Below, piece after piece: positions 23,441 to 34,771 of a DNA stretch of 64,000 bases. The DNA lies in contig CM070626.1 in the NCBI GenBank assembly GCA_036346255.1, positions 14,904,001 to 14,968,000 of the forward strand, given 5' to 3'. The DNA comes from Ampelocalamus luodianensis. Taxonomy: Eukaryota; Streptophyta; Magnoliopsida; Poales; Poaceae. A program made the translations under genes and the position numbers. The notes under the pieces are model-generated. The model ran no database searches. It was not told where the DNA came from and saw nothing but the letters and a program-made list of their open reading frames with translations. Positions within the stretch are counted from its first letter, which is position 1. Each line of letters starts with the position of its first letter.

Positions 23441-23820
23441 GCCATAGACACTATATGACTGGTCGGGGGACATAATAATTTCTCACATGATTAACGTGAG
23501 AGCAGTTATTAGCTCATCTGACAATTTAAGACAGTTGGCTAAGAGGCATAGTGGTTCAAGACTCAACGAAGGAACGTGTGTGAAGACAAAAGGCGCCTTT
23601 AACAACACTAACTGCCACATCTTCAATAGTAATAAAGAGGGTAGACCATGTACCTTGTAACACAAGATAATTGCCTTAATCTCAATCACAATATCATTTT
23701 CATCGTATTCTTGTAAACACTATCACTGTGTCCACGTCAATAAAGGTCTCTATTTCGATTGTGCTCTTATATTATTTCCCGGTAAGCTCGATAAGAGACC
23801 CTGGGTCTTTATCATCGACA
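23441..23820 (+). repeat. 3' portion of a gypsy-type LTR (start unresolved)
   Basis: The sequence ends CTTTATCATCGACA and is followed by ATTGGAGCTAGAAGGCGGGA, which looks like a worn primer-binding site of the kind found after LTRs of Tat-lineage gypsy elements. AATAAAGG at about 23741 could be its polyadenylation signal. The LTR start was not identified, so the left boundary is approximate. Confidence 0.35.
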
Positions 23821-23821
23821 A

Positions 23822-24862
23822 TTGGAGCTAGAAGGCGGGAGCCGTCAAGCCAGAGATCATCACCGTGATGTTCACACGTCCTTATCGATGGACGAGGAGA
23901 ACACTTTTGATCTCGCCAACTACGCCGACCTCATGGATGAGGACTACATCCCTGAGGAGGCATGCAAGTGCGATTTCTACCTCAAGTACATTCCCGAGGG
24001 AGAATCTTCACTGCTCTTAGCCCAATCCAATAGGACCAAGACGACAAAGACGCCGCTGCCGTCCCCAAGCAATTCCAAGGACAGATATTTTCCTACTTCT
24101 ATCTCAACTGGAGAGACAAGTCACCACACCGCCAATGTCGTGTCAACCTATGATGATCTCGTTGACAGTATCAATGATGAGGTTCTGGTAGAATCATCTT
24201 GGAAATATATGCTATGAGATCTTGACTACTACCCCTCCTTTGATGAGGATGGAACATTTTCACCCTCCATCTGCTCTGAGTTTCATGCATGTGTAGTCAT
24301 CAACACCAACGAGACTGACGAGTAACGAGCAACACATGAACAACGTGAGGCCCAACTGTAGGCCGAATGTTTGGCGTAGGAACAACACAACAACCAACTC
24401 TATACTACCAAATAGAAGGCAATGGAGGAGACCCGTCACCTGTAACACAACAGCACACTGGGGACATCCAAGAGGCCTATCATGCAAGCGGTGACCAATG
24501 TCCTCCAACTACGCCCCAGGTTGCCCTGAGGACGACGATAAGAGATTTAAATATTGTATCATCACCTTCGCAGACAGAGACTCCCGTTGAATGTGTTCAC
24601 ATACTTTCAAGTGCCATCGTTAACCACCATATGGGAGAAAACAATGAATAGGACCTTTATGGTCATCTGTTCATTGGCTGTTGACCTGCAAGAGGCTGCT
24701 GCAGAAGTACAGAGCCTTTCACAATCTTCAAGGTCACAGACCGGCTCCAGGGCAGACTACTTTGCCTCTGGACATCGCCATCGTGACAACAACCACCATC
24801 AAGAAGATGATCTACCCCGGCGGAGCGTGTTCGACAGGGTAGGCCAGGTGAGCGCTCTAACC
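23822..24862 (+). pseudogene. Probable gag remnant of a Tat-type Ty3/gypsy element
   Basis: Directly after the LTR end and primer-like sequence, a plus-strand segment of 131 residues is open (acidic, with MDEENTFDLANYADLMDEDY), then continues in pieces such as DYYPSFDEDGTFSPS. Near 24770-24860 the sequence RHRDNNHHQEDDLPRRSVFD resembles the charged linker of grass Tat gag proteins. There are many stops and shifts. Assignment rests on position and composition more than on a conserved domain. The remnant is cut off at 24925 by the next LTR. Confidence 0.4.
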
Positions 24863-26408
24863 TGAGAATTGTGATCAAGGCATAATGTTCGACCACGTTT
24901 GGGGCCATACAAAGGGTGCACGACTGTAACATCCCAATTTGAGTCTTTTGAATTTTTATGGAATTTTTTGGATTTTCAAAAACTTTTGTTGCATTTGGTG
25001 AAATTACAAAAAAATTGGGTGCATTTCAAAAGTAAAAACCAAATCCTAGCCATAAAAAGGAATTAATAAAAACCCACAAGAAAAAAATCAAGTTAAAAAA
25101 ACCTCTCTGAAGTTGAATTTACAATTCAAATTCATCTCAAAGGAATTCAAAGAAAAATCTAATCTATTTCCTTCCCTCTCTCCTCTTTCAGGCCGATTTT
25201 GCCACCTCGGCCCACACTTCCTCCCCCACGCACCGGCCTGCTTGTGCCGCCTCAGCCCAGCCACGCCGCGCCAGCTCCCTCGGCCTAGCGCCCCGCGCCC
25301 GCTCGTCCCACTCACTTGCCCACGCCCGCTGACTAGTGGACCCCGTGTCCCATCCGCCAACCTCTCACGCTCATTCATTCTCGCTCTCTGTCTCGCCTGG
25401 GCCACGTCGCTGACCCATGGACCCCGGACCCACTTGTTAGTTGGCGTTCTTCATTGTCTTCCTCAGCCGTACCGCGCCGCTCGCTCTTGCTCTCTCTCTT
25501 CCTATGGGCGCCATTACGCCCCGCAATCGAGTTCCCCTCTGCACGGCAAACCTCAAGCGCACCACCTCCACTGTGACCTTTTCACGTTAAGGCACCAATC
25601 ACCAGCCCTCAAATCCCGCGAAAACGTGACTTTTTGCGCACGGCTGCGACATGGTCACCGCCATCTCGCCCAATCTTGTGTCTATAAAGCCTCCTGATTG
25701 CATCATCTTCTTTACGTCACACTCTGCAAGCTTTCTCCCTCACTGACTCTTCCTACCTCGCTCTTAATTGGCGGAAGAAGCCAAAGTTCGAGCCTCATGG
25801 TCATGTCCGTTGGCTTCGCCTTTCCGTGTTCTCTCTAATGCTCCCCTTCCCATCTCAGTAGGACCACGAGGACGCTAGAGCCCCTTCGCCCTCGCTGTTG
25901 GCACAGCACCGCCGCCGCCTCCTTCTTCCTCTTCTCGTCTCTGGTGAGCAATCTTACCCCTCTTCGCATCATCTCGTTCGCCTAGTCACCGCACACCTCC
26001 TAGGCTAGATAGTGTAGCTATTATCCTTTTGTGGCACTACCACCGTGTCGGCGGTTTTCTCCACTTTCGACTGCCACCACCACCTGTGCGCTCCAGTGCA
26101 TCTTCTTGCACGCTAGCACCGTCGTTGGGATCGCTATGGGCCGTAGAAGCTCCCCTGAGCATCACTTTGTTGCCAGTACCTCCGTAACATATTTGCCATG
26201 TAGCAACAGTGGTGTCGCCGCGCTCCTCTCCATCGCACCGCTACCTCGGGCCACCTCTCGACTTGTCGCCACCATCGCTAGCTCCACCGTGATGCCCTCA
26301 ACACATTTTGCCAATCGTGGGAGCTAACCAAGCCTCGCCTTGCTGGCGGCGAGCTCTACCAAAGCCGCCCATGGCGCTCCTCTATCTCTACTCCATGCTG
26401 ATGGAGGA

Positions 26409-29400
26409 TGTAACATCCCAAAGTTCTGTTACCAAAAATAAAATTAATAAAGTTATTATTTTGGATTTTCCGGCTGTCAAAGAGTTTTCTTGATTTTTTG
26501 TAATTTAAAAAGTGTTTTCTTGGTTAAAAGAAATAAATAAATAATATATATATATAAATAATCAATTGTTTAATTTCTTAGTTTTTAAATTCAAAAAGAA
26601 AATTTATCGGATTTAAAGTGAAAAATAAAATTTTGATTAATTTCTAGAATTTTTAGTATTTAAAAAAGCTTTCCTCTTTTCGAAAAAATAAAATAATTAC
26701 TCTACAAAAAGAGCCAACTTTAAGTTGGAATTATTTTTATTAAGTTCAAAATAATTCAATAATTTTTTAAATTTTTCTAGAATTTTTGGACTCTATTTGC
26801 TATTTTCTAAAAATCTATTTGATTTATTTCCTTTTTTTTTTATAAAATTCGAAAATCAAAATTTCGTTTGGACCGTCCGAAGAGTAACTTTGTGGCCGTT
26901 TAGACCGTCCGAACATTTTCCATTTTTTATCCACTAAAAATTCTTTTGCCTTTAAAAATTCGTATCTAATTCATCTCAACTCCAAATCAAGTGAAACCAA
27001 TTTTGATATTTTTTTGTTTTAAATTAGGTTTCAAACTTGTCTCTAGCCCATAAAATATAGTTTTTGGAAATGATCCTTAATCGAATTATTTTCACACTAG
27101 AAAATGCTTTTAACTTTCAAAATTCATAGAAAATATTTCTAAACTCCAAATGAGTTGAACCAAGTTATTTTGGTCTTATAATTTTATTCTCTATTTTATC
27201 CTTGGAGCATCTCAGCTAGACTCCCCATGCGATGTAGCATCTCGGCGAATATTCTGTTCGTTGGATGAGTTCATCCCAGATGGGTTGATCCTGTTCACCG
27301 ATCCAAATTCTGAGTCTCAATTCAAATCTTGGTTCTAAATCAAATATCTTTGTGGCCAATCTTGGATTCAAATTCTTGTTTTGAATTCATCTCCAGTTCA
27401 AATCTTAGCCGAATTTCAAAATTCAAATTTGTATTCGAATTTCAAAATTCAAATTTGAATTTGAATTTTCTCCGAAATGAAAATATTATAATTTCATTTC
27501 AATTCCTGGCCAAAATTTATTTTTCTTTCCTTTTTTCCTTTTCTTTCTTTCTTTCTTTCCTTCCTTTTTTTTCCTTTTCTTTCTTTCTTTCTTTCCTTCC
27601 TTTTCTTTTCTTTTCTTTCCTTTCTTTCTCTCCCTCCTTTCTTCTTGCTTTGGCTGTGTCCAGAGCGTCCAGAGCCGAACGCAACACATGCGCACGCCAT
27701 GAACGCCACAAATGGAGCTCTCAAAACCCATCAATTCCTTCCATTTTCTCCCACGAAATCATAGGCATTCAACTCCCCTCAGAGACCTCTATTCCCGGGT
27801 ATTCCTTCCCTCATCAATGTGGGAAATCAACGGACCGTGCCATGTCCAGCCGTGACACACACGCATTGATCTCCCTCCACGGTCCACCTCCACTCCTATA
27901 TTAGAGAGCACCGGGTGCCCCTCATCTCCCTCATCCATCCCCGAAAATCTCATGTCCTCCCTTCCTTTCTCCTCTCCACAATCGACATTTTTGTCTCACT
28001 GGCCAAAGCTCTCTTCGACGATGATTGCATCACCTAGAGTGGACCCCCGCCACCATCGACTACATCACCGGCTTTGCCTCACGACATTCTACGCCATGCT
28101 CACCTTGCCTTCGCCGGAGCATTGCCAGAGCATCGCCGCCCCGTGTGTCTGCCGCCACCTTGCGCCTCCTTGGCCGCCGCCGCTGCCACCGGCCACCGTC
28201 CGCCGTGCCGCCATGTCCAACATCCTCCCCAAGCCCGTGCCATTCCATTTTGGCTGTTAGCCAGTGCCGTCGTGCAGCCCCTCGTTGGCACCATGGCCAT
28301 ATTCATGCGCTGCTCCATCCTCTGTAAGGTGCTATGGTTCTTCTCTTCTTTCTTTTGCTTGAAGTCTCTCTGATTCTTTGCTTCAATTAATTTGCCTTGA
28401 ATATTTAATACATGAGCACTTCGGCTTAGTTGGTTAGATGAGCCAAGTTACTCCTCTGTTGCCATAGATCTTGTGTTCAAGTCATGAGAATCCCATTATT
28501 TTCTAGTCTTCAATTCTTTTGCCTTGAGTCACTTTCACATAGGGTCCACATATCATACATTGATTCCTCCATTCCCTTTCTCTTTCCTTCACTAGAAAAT
28601 TGGTCCACATGTCATTCAAACCATTTCTTTGGTTTGAAAAACATCCAAAACAACAATTTCAGGAATAGTGATTTTCGGAATTCTATTATTTCATGTGACA
28701 TCAAAACTTCTGGAAATTCGTTCTCTCTCATACAAAATCCAAATCTATCGATTCTTTTTCCTAAATTCATTATATTCCTTCCAGTATTTATTTCATAATT
28801 TTTGAATTTTATTTGAATGTTATTTGAATTTGGCTCGTTTACGCGTTTAGATTTCGAAGACTTCGGAGAGTCAGATTTCAACGTCGTTTGAAAACAACGA
28901 TTAATCAAGCAAGGTAAGTTACATCTTTTGATCATATTTGAATCCTAGTATTTCAAATTATTTAAATTCTATTTAAATTTTTACTGTATGCTTATTTATA
29001 TCCATTTATTTAAATTCCTATTTTAAATTTATAGTTATGCCTAAATCCTTTGTAAGGCCAATGTTGATATTGAATCAAACATATTGTCACCTTAGATAAA
29101 ACCTAGTTGATACAATGGTATGAACTAGGATCGTTTGGAATAATTATGCTTAGCGATGCTTAGACCTGAAATATTTGATTTGGAGTTTTCAACCAAAAAT
29201 CAAATGTTGTTTAAATTGTATCCATGGTATTGGTGTGTCATGGAAGTTTATAAATTCTTTGAAAAATGAAATAAAAAATGGTTTGGACTTAGACAAAATG
29301 GATAGTTAGTGGGTGCAGGTTTATGCACGGGCTCAATTCAGGAATGGTTGAGGCCCAGGGGTTAGTTTGGAAGTCGCCAAGTTGGTTAAGAACCGGTCTT

Positions 29401-30456
29401 TGAGCCGCATCTTGTAAAGCTCCACCGTACTACCACAAGTCCAGTGGGGAGGACCTGTCTAAATAATTTGTATCCACTAATGCGAGTTGCACCATTGGAG
29501 TGACCCACGAGTCGTGTCGCTGGTTAAGCCGTTGTGGACACGAGTTGTGTCGCTGGGTAAGCCGTCATATGGCGCAAGAGGGGGCCTGGGTGTGGTGAAC
29601 ATAACCATCCTCAGGTGAAATCTTAGCGGGTGTAACTTACATTGGGGAAGCATTGTAAAGGCCTTGTGATAATCACTTAGTCGCACACCTAGGAAAGTGT
29701 ATGAACAGACGGTGAAAGTTGATTATATCTTGTGGGTAAAGTTGTACAACCTCTGCAGAGTATAAAACTATTCGAATAGCCATGTCCACGGTCATGACAT
29801 GCTGAGCAAAGCCACTCAAAGTTAGACTTTGATTTTGTTTTAAAATGATTTTAGCAAATGATTTAAGAATGGATAATCCTTGTGGTAAAAATTGGGTAGT
29901 TAACCATGTGATAGGAGGGTATCCATCACCATATTTCATATGGAGGTTATCCTACTACAAAACTTGAGAATTTATAAAATAAATTTTAGTTATATAATAA
30001 CCGCTTTGGAACTTAGTACAAGTATTTGAAGAAAACATTGCTTTATACAAATTCAACCCTATAAGTCTTTCTTTGATATATCCTTGCATGCATTATAATA
30101 TGTTATTGGGTGTAACTTGCGGAGCATGGTTGTTTGTGCTCACCCTTGCTTAATGCAAATAAATTTCAGAGGAGAAGGACTTCGCTACCGGTATGGATCT
30201 CGATGACTAAGCCACTTCCTCAGTCGATTGCCTATGGTAGATTAGCTGTGTTCTACTACTTTTTCATCTTCTATTGTTGTTTTTGTTGTTAGCTTGTAAG
30301 CTTTTCTTGTAATAAACTCTATTGATTATTAATAATAATAAAGTTATGCGCTTTATGGATGTTACCATATTTGTTTACTGTGTGAACTAGCTACTGATCA
30401 TGGGACTAGTTCAGAAATACACAGAGGATTTGAGAGTATTACTCTCGGGTCCGACA
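26409..30456 (+). mobile_element. Solo LTR, long (4.05 kb) Ty3/gypsy type
   Basis: The ends are TGTAACATCCC (26409) and CTCTCGGGTCCGACA (30456), matching the termini of the chromodomain gypsy element further right. Flanking pentamers are GAGGA (26404-26408) and AAGGA (30457-30461), a duplication with one transition. A TATA-like box (CTCCTATATTAGAG) is at 27893-27906. The conserved segment CTCTGCAGAGTATAAAAC is at about 29751-29768. No coding domain is present. The LTR is longer than most, partly through a pyrimidine tract (27530-27640) and a short duplication near 29510-29570. Confidence 0.75.
27530..27640. repeat. Pyrimidine-rich microsatellite (CTTT/CCTT)
   Basis: Interrupted runs of TTTC and TTCC on the plus strand lie inside the solo LTR. 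They create open Lys/Arg/Glu-rich frames on the minus strand that have no coding significance. Confidence 0.8.
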
Positions 30457-31728
30457 AAGGAACCGATGTAGACGCCATGTGGTAGACACATGGACGCCAT
30501 GCCAGTAGGTTTGGTTAATTAGTTATTTAGAGCAGTGGATGACAAGTGGGCCCAAAATGTTTAGTGAAGTTAATTAAACTGTTAGTTAGTAATGATAGTT
30601 CATAGACTGAGTTTGTGGACCACGATCTCTGACCAGTGGGCCCCCGGCTCGGTGCACTATTATGTGGACTTGGTCCAATGGACCAAGGCCCCACATGTCG
30701 TTCTCCTTTGTTTTAAATTCAAATCAAGTGATTTTTGTTTCTAAATTCAATATATTTCCAATAGTACCAAAATTAAGTTCATTTGTATTTATTTTGAATT
30801 TATTTATGTTATGGATCTTTATTTGAAGTTTTCATTTTCGCATTAAATAGATTCGAACGCCGCTGAGGACCTCGTCACTGCTTCAAGTCATGACCAAGAC
30901 CAAGGAAACATCCACATTTGAGCAAGCCAAGTCTTTACCATTGATAAAGTTGAACCTACATTTCAAAAGCAAAGTATTTCGATTTAAATTATTACTTGCA
31001 TGCTTATTATTATTTATGAAAAGTTATGTCAAATGTTGATACTTAGTTATGCCAAATTGCTTATCAGAATTGAATCCCTCCTTGATTATTGATACCCCTA
31101 TACCTTGTCACCTTAAGGATAATTACTACATGAGTGGAATATACCTTTGTTGAAATAAACATGACTATTTGGTTGTGCTTAGAAGTTGCTTAGTAATTAA
31201 ACGTGAATAGAACACAAACATTGCTACAACGAGAGCTTGGTTAGTGATGAACAGTAGAGTGGTGGCATGGGTCACCACTAGAAATAGGAAAATGTATTTA
31301 TAAATGGTGGAGACTTGGGTGAGTAGTTGTTGAGATTGGTACTATGTGCACACAGTGAATTGGTGGTTTGCCTCGCTTGAGTCGATTAAGGATCGAATCA
31401 TGTATACCATTCATACCTCCTAAGCCGTACAACCACATATCTAGTATGAGATAGACCTAGCCTATTACGTTATTCTAGTCTTTGCATGAATACCTGTTAT
31501 TGTATTATTTTTCTTTTCGAGAAGGGCAGTGACTCCCTAACAACAAAAGGTCCCTCATTGAAAATGCATTCTGTAACAGAGCATTCTGGGGTTGGCCTTA
31601 CGAGGACACTGTCTCAGCGTTGAGGGCACACCCCACCAGAGTAGGTCTAGTGTCGAGTCTAGGTATTGGAACCAACCTTGTTATGATTTTCTCCGTCACA
31701 CGCCTAAAGAAGCGTGTAATGGCCAACA

Positions 31729-32086
31729 TTGCTTGGTCGACTTCTTTCTGATCTGCTGAACAAAGATGCTAAACAAGTGACTCTAATAGTTGACAACAAA
31801 TCTGCAATTTCTCTATGCAAGAACCCGATGCATCATGATAGAAGCAAGCATATTGATAAAGATACTTTTATAAGAGAGTTGTTGATGCTACATGATAGAA
31901 GCAAGCATAATGATAGAAGATATCATTTTATAAGAGTGTGTAGAAGCCAACAAGATTGCGGTGGAGTATGTGAGCACTGACAATCAACTTGCTGACAAAG
32001 TCACTTGGATGGGTGAAATTTGTGGAGATGCGTCAAAAGGTTGGAGTACAAGAGGTGAGAAACTAGCAACAAGATTTAGGGGTGAG
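31729..32086 (+). pseudogene. Ty1/copia RNase H remnant with a 57-bp tandem duplication
   Basis: The plus strand reads LLGRLLSDLL, then VTLIVDNKSAISLCKNPMHH and DRSKHID, the DNKSAI block of copia RNase H. A 57-bp unit starting CATGATAGAAGCAAGCAT is repeated (from 31834 and from 31891), duplicating part of the motif. In a shifted frame EYVSTDNQLADKVTW follows, matching the usual ...NQLADILTK end of copia polyproteins. Everything upstream of RNase H is missing. The remnant is joined to the 3' LTR below. Confidence 0.7.
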
Positions 32087-32507
32087 TGTTAGTCATAATC
32101 TTGTTGTTTTACATAAGTTGCACGTTAGTTTGCTCGTGTTAAAAGTGTACATCCAAATAGTTGTGTTGTCTAGAATTGTACACGGACTGCATGTAGTTGC
32201 AATGTTGCATGAGTTGTGTCTTCACGTTGCGCATTAGCAGGAGTTGCTACCCACATTGAAGCAGTATGGGCCATAGCTAGAATCGTGGATCTGATCCATG
32301 ATTATTGGACTCCTCTGTTAGCCGTAATCATCTTGTAATTGTTGAGTTTGTAAACATTGATTGATATAACAGAAAACCACCGAAAAAGGCGCAGGCAGTT
32401 GTGCCGCAAGACTGGTCTCTCTCGAGTTCTTCCTGAGTTTGTCTCCCAGCTGTGTTCGTGTGTGTGTATGCCCACACTGCGTGTGTGATCCTATCTCTGA
32501 ACTAACA
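32087..32507 (+). repeat. 3' LTR of the truncated copia element
   Basis: 421 bp with matching inverted ends TGTTAG...CTAACA. A purine tract, AGATTTAGGGGTGAG, precedes it directly, as a polypurine tract should, and the RNase H remnant lies just upstream. No partner LTR is in the window, so no target duplication can be checked. Confidence 0.65.
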
Positions 32508-32630
32508 CAGCAGTAGCACCATGCAGTATCTAGCAACTAGCTGCTCCTCGGGACCTGCATTACAATACTCTCGTTCCCGGCGAGCATAAGCTAGCTTTGC
32601 AGCTAGGCCTTGTTAACGGAGTTCACACGG

Positions 32631-33269
32631 TCAGAGGCCGAGGCACGGGGAGGGAGGGGAAAAGAGGCCGCCGCGCGGGGCCCAGAGGTCGGCGAAGGCG
32701 TGGAGGATGAGCGGGTGGTGGCGCGGCGAGTTGAGGGAGAGGAACCGGTGGAGCAGCGCGTTCAGGTCCTCCCACGCGTACATCTCCTTTTCCACCACCA
32801 TCGCCACCATCGACTCCCGGAAGTCCTCGTACGGCGCCGCCGACTCCACCGCCACCGCCACCGCCTCCTCCTCCCGCGCCATGGCCTGCTCCCTTCTGCT
32901 GCTGCTGCCCCTCTTCGTCCTTCTCCGCCGCCGCCTCTGACGCCTCGCCTCCACGTCGTCCTCGTAGAGGGTGTTGGTAGTGTGTGTCGCGGGTCCCCAC
33001 GAGTCCACGGACGAGACGGTGGTGGCGGTGGCGGTGGCGGTGGCGGTAGTACTGGAGGTGAAGGCGGTGGTGGTGGAGGACGACGACGCGTGGAGCGACT
33101 TGGGCTTGCCGCTACCGCCGCGCGCACGGGACGCCAGAGAGAAGAGCGAGCTGAGCAGCCTCGGCTTGCGGCAGTTGCAGCCCATGTCCACCACCACCGG
33201 CGGCTGCCGCGGTAGCACGAAGCTGCCGCCGCTACGCCGACCACAAATACTACCTGACAACAATGACAT
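32631..33269 (-). CDS. OVATE family protein (transcriptional repressor), apparently intact
   Basis: A single-exon gene of 212 residues. Residues about 141-196 form the OVATE domain, with YEDFRESMVAMVVEKEMYAW (147-166) and the block ending HPLILHAFADLW (185-196). Near the amino end MGCNCRKPRLLSSLFSL (29-45) matches the conserved CRKPKLSSLF-type segment of rice OFPs. The middle has an Ala/Thr run (about 62-84) and an Arg-rich stretch (109-120) that may act in nuclear import. OFPs are plant-specific repressors that work with homeodomain (KNOX/BELL) partners and affect organ shape and secondary walls. The start is the first ATG; upstream codons stay open only from a TTG. Lack of introns is normal for the family. 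It is the only host gene here without a visible defect. Confidence 0.88.
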   Translation of the reverse strand: MSLLSGSICGRRSGGSFVLPRQPPVVVDMGCNCRKPRLLSSLFSLASRARGGSGKPKSLHASSSSTTTAFTSSTTATATATATTVSSVDSWGPATHTTNTLYEDDVEARRQRRRRRRTKRGSSSRREQAMAREEEAVAVAVESAAPYEDFRESMVAMVVEKEMYAWEDLNALLHRFLSLNSPRHHPLILHAFADLWAPRGGLFSPPSPCLGL

Positions 33270-33936
33270 GGCTGGTGGCTTGCTTACAAAGACTGAGTTC
33301 TTGGAGAAGTGGACGGGCGAGGTGGTATATATCAGCAAGGCAGGCTCGTGAGTTGTGAGGCAGCTAGCGAGAGAAAAGGTAAAGGATTGTAGTATCTATA
33401 GGTAGGGGCTGGTACCTGCTAGCTAGGCTAGCGTACGAATCATGTGGTGCAGTAAAGTGAATCGATCGTTCGGGCCGTGTTGCAGCTGTGTATCCATCGG
33501 TGGTTGGTGTGATTTGACGCGTCGAGGGAGCAAGTTTTACAGCTAGTGGTAAATCCTGGCCGGCCGGGCGGATGTGACGAGGGAGATAGGAGTGGTACGT
33601 GTAGGACGAAAGACTGCTTTGAGTTGACTAACTCAGCACGCGCGTGAGGACAAGCGGTAGCTAGCTGTCTAGCTGAACTATACTAGTAGTACAAACTCTA
33701 CAAACTAGATTTTGCTAAACACGTTTAAACACCTAACAACTTAAAAACATGTTTGGGAGGAGAGGATAAATCCAACGCAACAAAAACTAGTTTTTTCTAA
33801 AACTCAAAATACTAGTTTTGTGAAAAACGACTCCATCATGTTTTACAGAAAATGAGTTTTGTGTATCTACATTCTTAATAACTCAACGTCAAACTCAAAA
33901 TTGATGGACTTTAACAAACAATTAACATAAATCAAT
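33270..33936. other. Upstream region of the OVATE gene, no other gene
   Basis: On the minus strand a TATA-like CCTATAGATACTAC lies at about 33390-33405, roughly 130 bp before the start codon, and could be the promoter. The rest carries many CTAGC-type short palindromes. From about 33690 the DNA becomes AT-rich and resembles a transposon end. Confidence 0.35.
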
Positions 33937-34497
33937 CTAGCAGAGGCTCCTCTTCATCATCTCGTTGTATCGCATCCGGAGATCTACCTCTGCGGCTTCA
34001 TCTCGCGAGTAGAACTTGGCGATGAACTCCGCCTTCACGTCCACCCGGAATCGCTCTCTTCGCCCTACTCGCGCGTCGGCGTTGCGCGCAGCTCTCCTCC
34101 ATCATCACCCACTCGGCGTTGCGTCAAATGCATCCGCCGCCGCCCTCCTCGCCGTCCACGATCGTTCGGCTCGGCGTCGAGTACCGACGCGCAGATTTCG
34201 CCGCCTCCTCTCGCGGGCGCTGCAGAAGAAGTAGTGGTCGTTGCCGTAGACGTCGAGGGTGTCCGGGACAGCAGGGCCGATGCAGGGGATGAGGCGGAGC
34301 ACGCGCGCGGAGGGGATTCGGAACCGGAACATCGGCGTCTCGTCGATGGAGAAATCGCGCTCGCCATAGCGCAGCCGGTCATTGCGGCCGCCACCAATGT
34401 CGAGGCCGCACCAGCCGCAGCAGCCGCCACGCCCGCCTCCCGAACGTCGCCTTCTTCGCGCCTTTTGTTGCTCAGCCTTCCCAAGATGATGGTATAG
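33937..34497 (-). pseudogene. Fragment of a DUF761-type plant gene, broken
   Basis: The carboxyl-terminal frame on the minus strand reads VDVKAEFIAKFYSRDEAAEV, then LRMRYNEMMKRSLC and a stop at 33937. This resembles the DUF761 tail (…AEEFIAKFYEQ…QYNEML…) of plant cotton-fibre-expressed-like proteins. In the same phase, about 34110-34440, there is a long open stretch including DRLRYGERDFSIDETPMFRF and VPDTLDVYGNDHYFFCSARE, but stops at 34099-34107 separate it from the tail. The fragment is GC-rich and bounded by AT-rich DNA, so a transposon-captured gene piece is possible. The family assignment is tentative. Confidence 0.4.
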
Positions 34498-34771
34498 TCA
34501 TGATTTCAACCAAACATTGTGTTAGTTAAAACTCGTTTTTCTTAATTCCATCCAAACAAAGTAATATATAAACTCGTACTAACAGAATAATATATTAAAA
34601 CTTGTTTTCCTAAAATTCCTTGTAAAACTTGTTTTATGAAAACTAATTTATAATCCATAAGATCCAAACAACCACTACTAGTATGAAACCCGCGCCAACA
34701 GCGTTGCGTTTGGAATGGCGCGGAGAGGCCCGCGAGGCCACGAGAATTTTTTAAAATAATATTTTTTAAAA
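34498..34771. other. AT-rich DNA, possible transposon end
   Basis: No gene. ACTACTAGT at 34674-34682 is the inverse of ACTAGTAGT at 33682-33690, so the AT-rich flanks plus the GC-rich fragment between them may form one element. Confidence 0.3.

Larger units (their letters stand above)
24925..31500 (+). mobile_element. Ty3/gypsy-type LTR, split by a later solo LTR, 3' end not found
   Basis: The LTR starts TGTAACATCCC at 24925 and has a TATA box (TCTATAAAGC, 25681-25690) about 755 bp in. It is interrupted at 26408/30457 by the 4-kb solo LTR and resumes with sequence typical of such LTRs, including the paired GTGGGCCC and CCCCACATGTC motifs. No TG...CA end with a matching duplication (ACGAC, 24920-24924) was found. 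Sequence identity fades near 31500, where copia-derived DNA takes over, so the 3' part is probably deleted. Open frames here are non-coding. Confidence 0.55.

Noticed and set aside
27329..27904. 191-residue plus-strand frame and Lys/Glu-rich minus frames
   Set aside because: Generated by the pyrimidine microsatellite within a solo LTR.
32610..33215. 201-residue plus-strand frame, and a 160-residue minus frame, over the OVATE gene
   Set aside because: These are shadows of the GC-rich OVATE coding sequence; only the minus frame ending at 32631 carries the OVATE domain.
33270..33338. 23-residue N-terminal extension of the OVATE protein
   Set aside because: It would need a TTG start; the first ATG in frame is at 33269.
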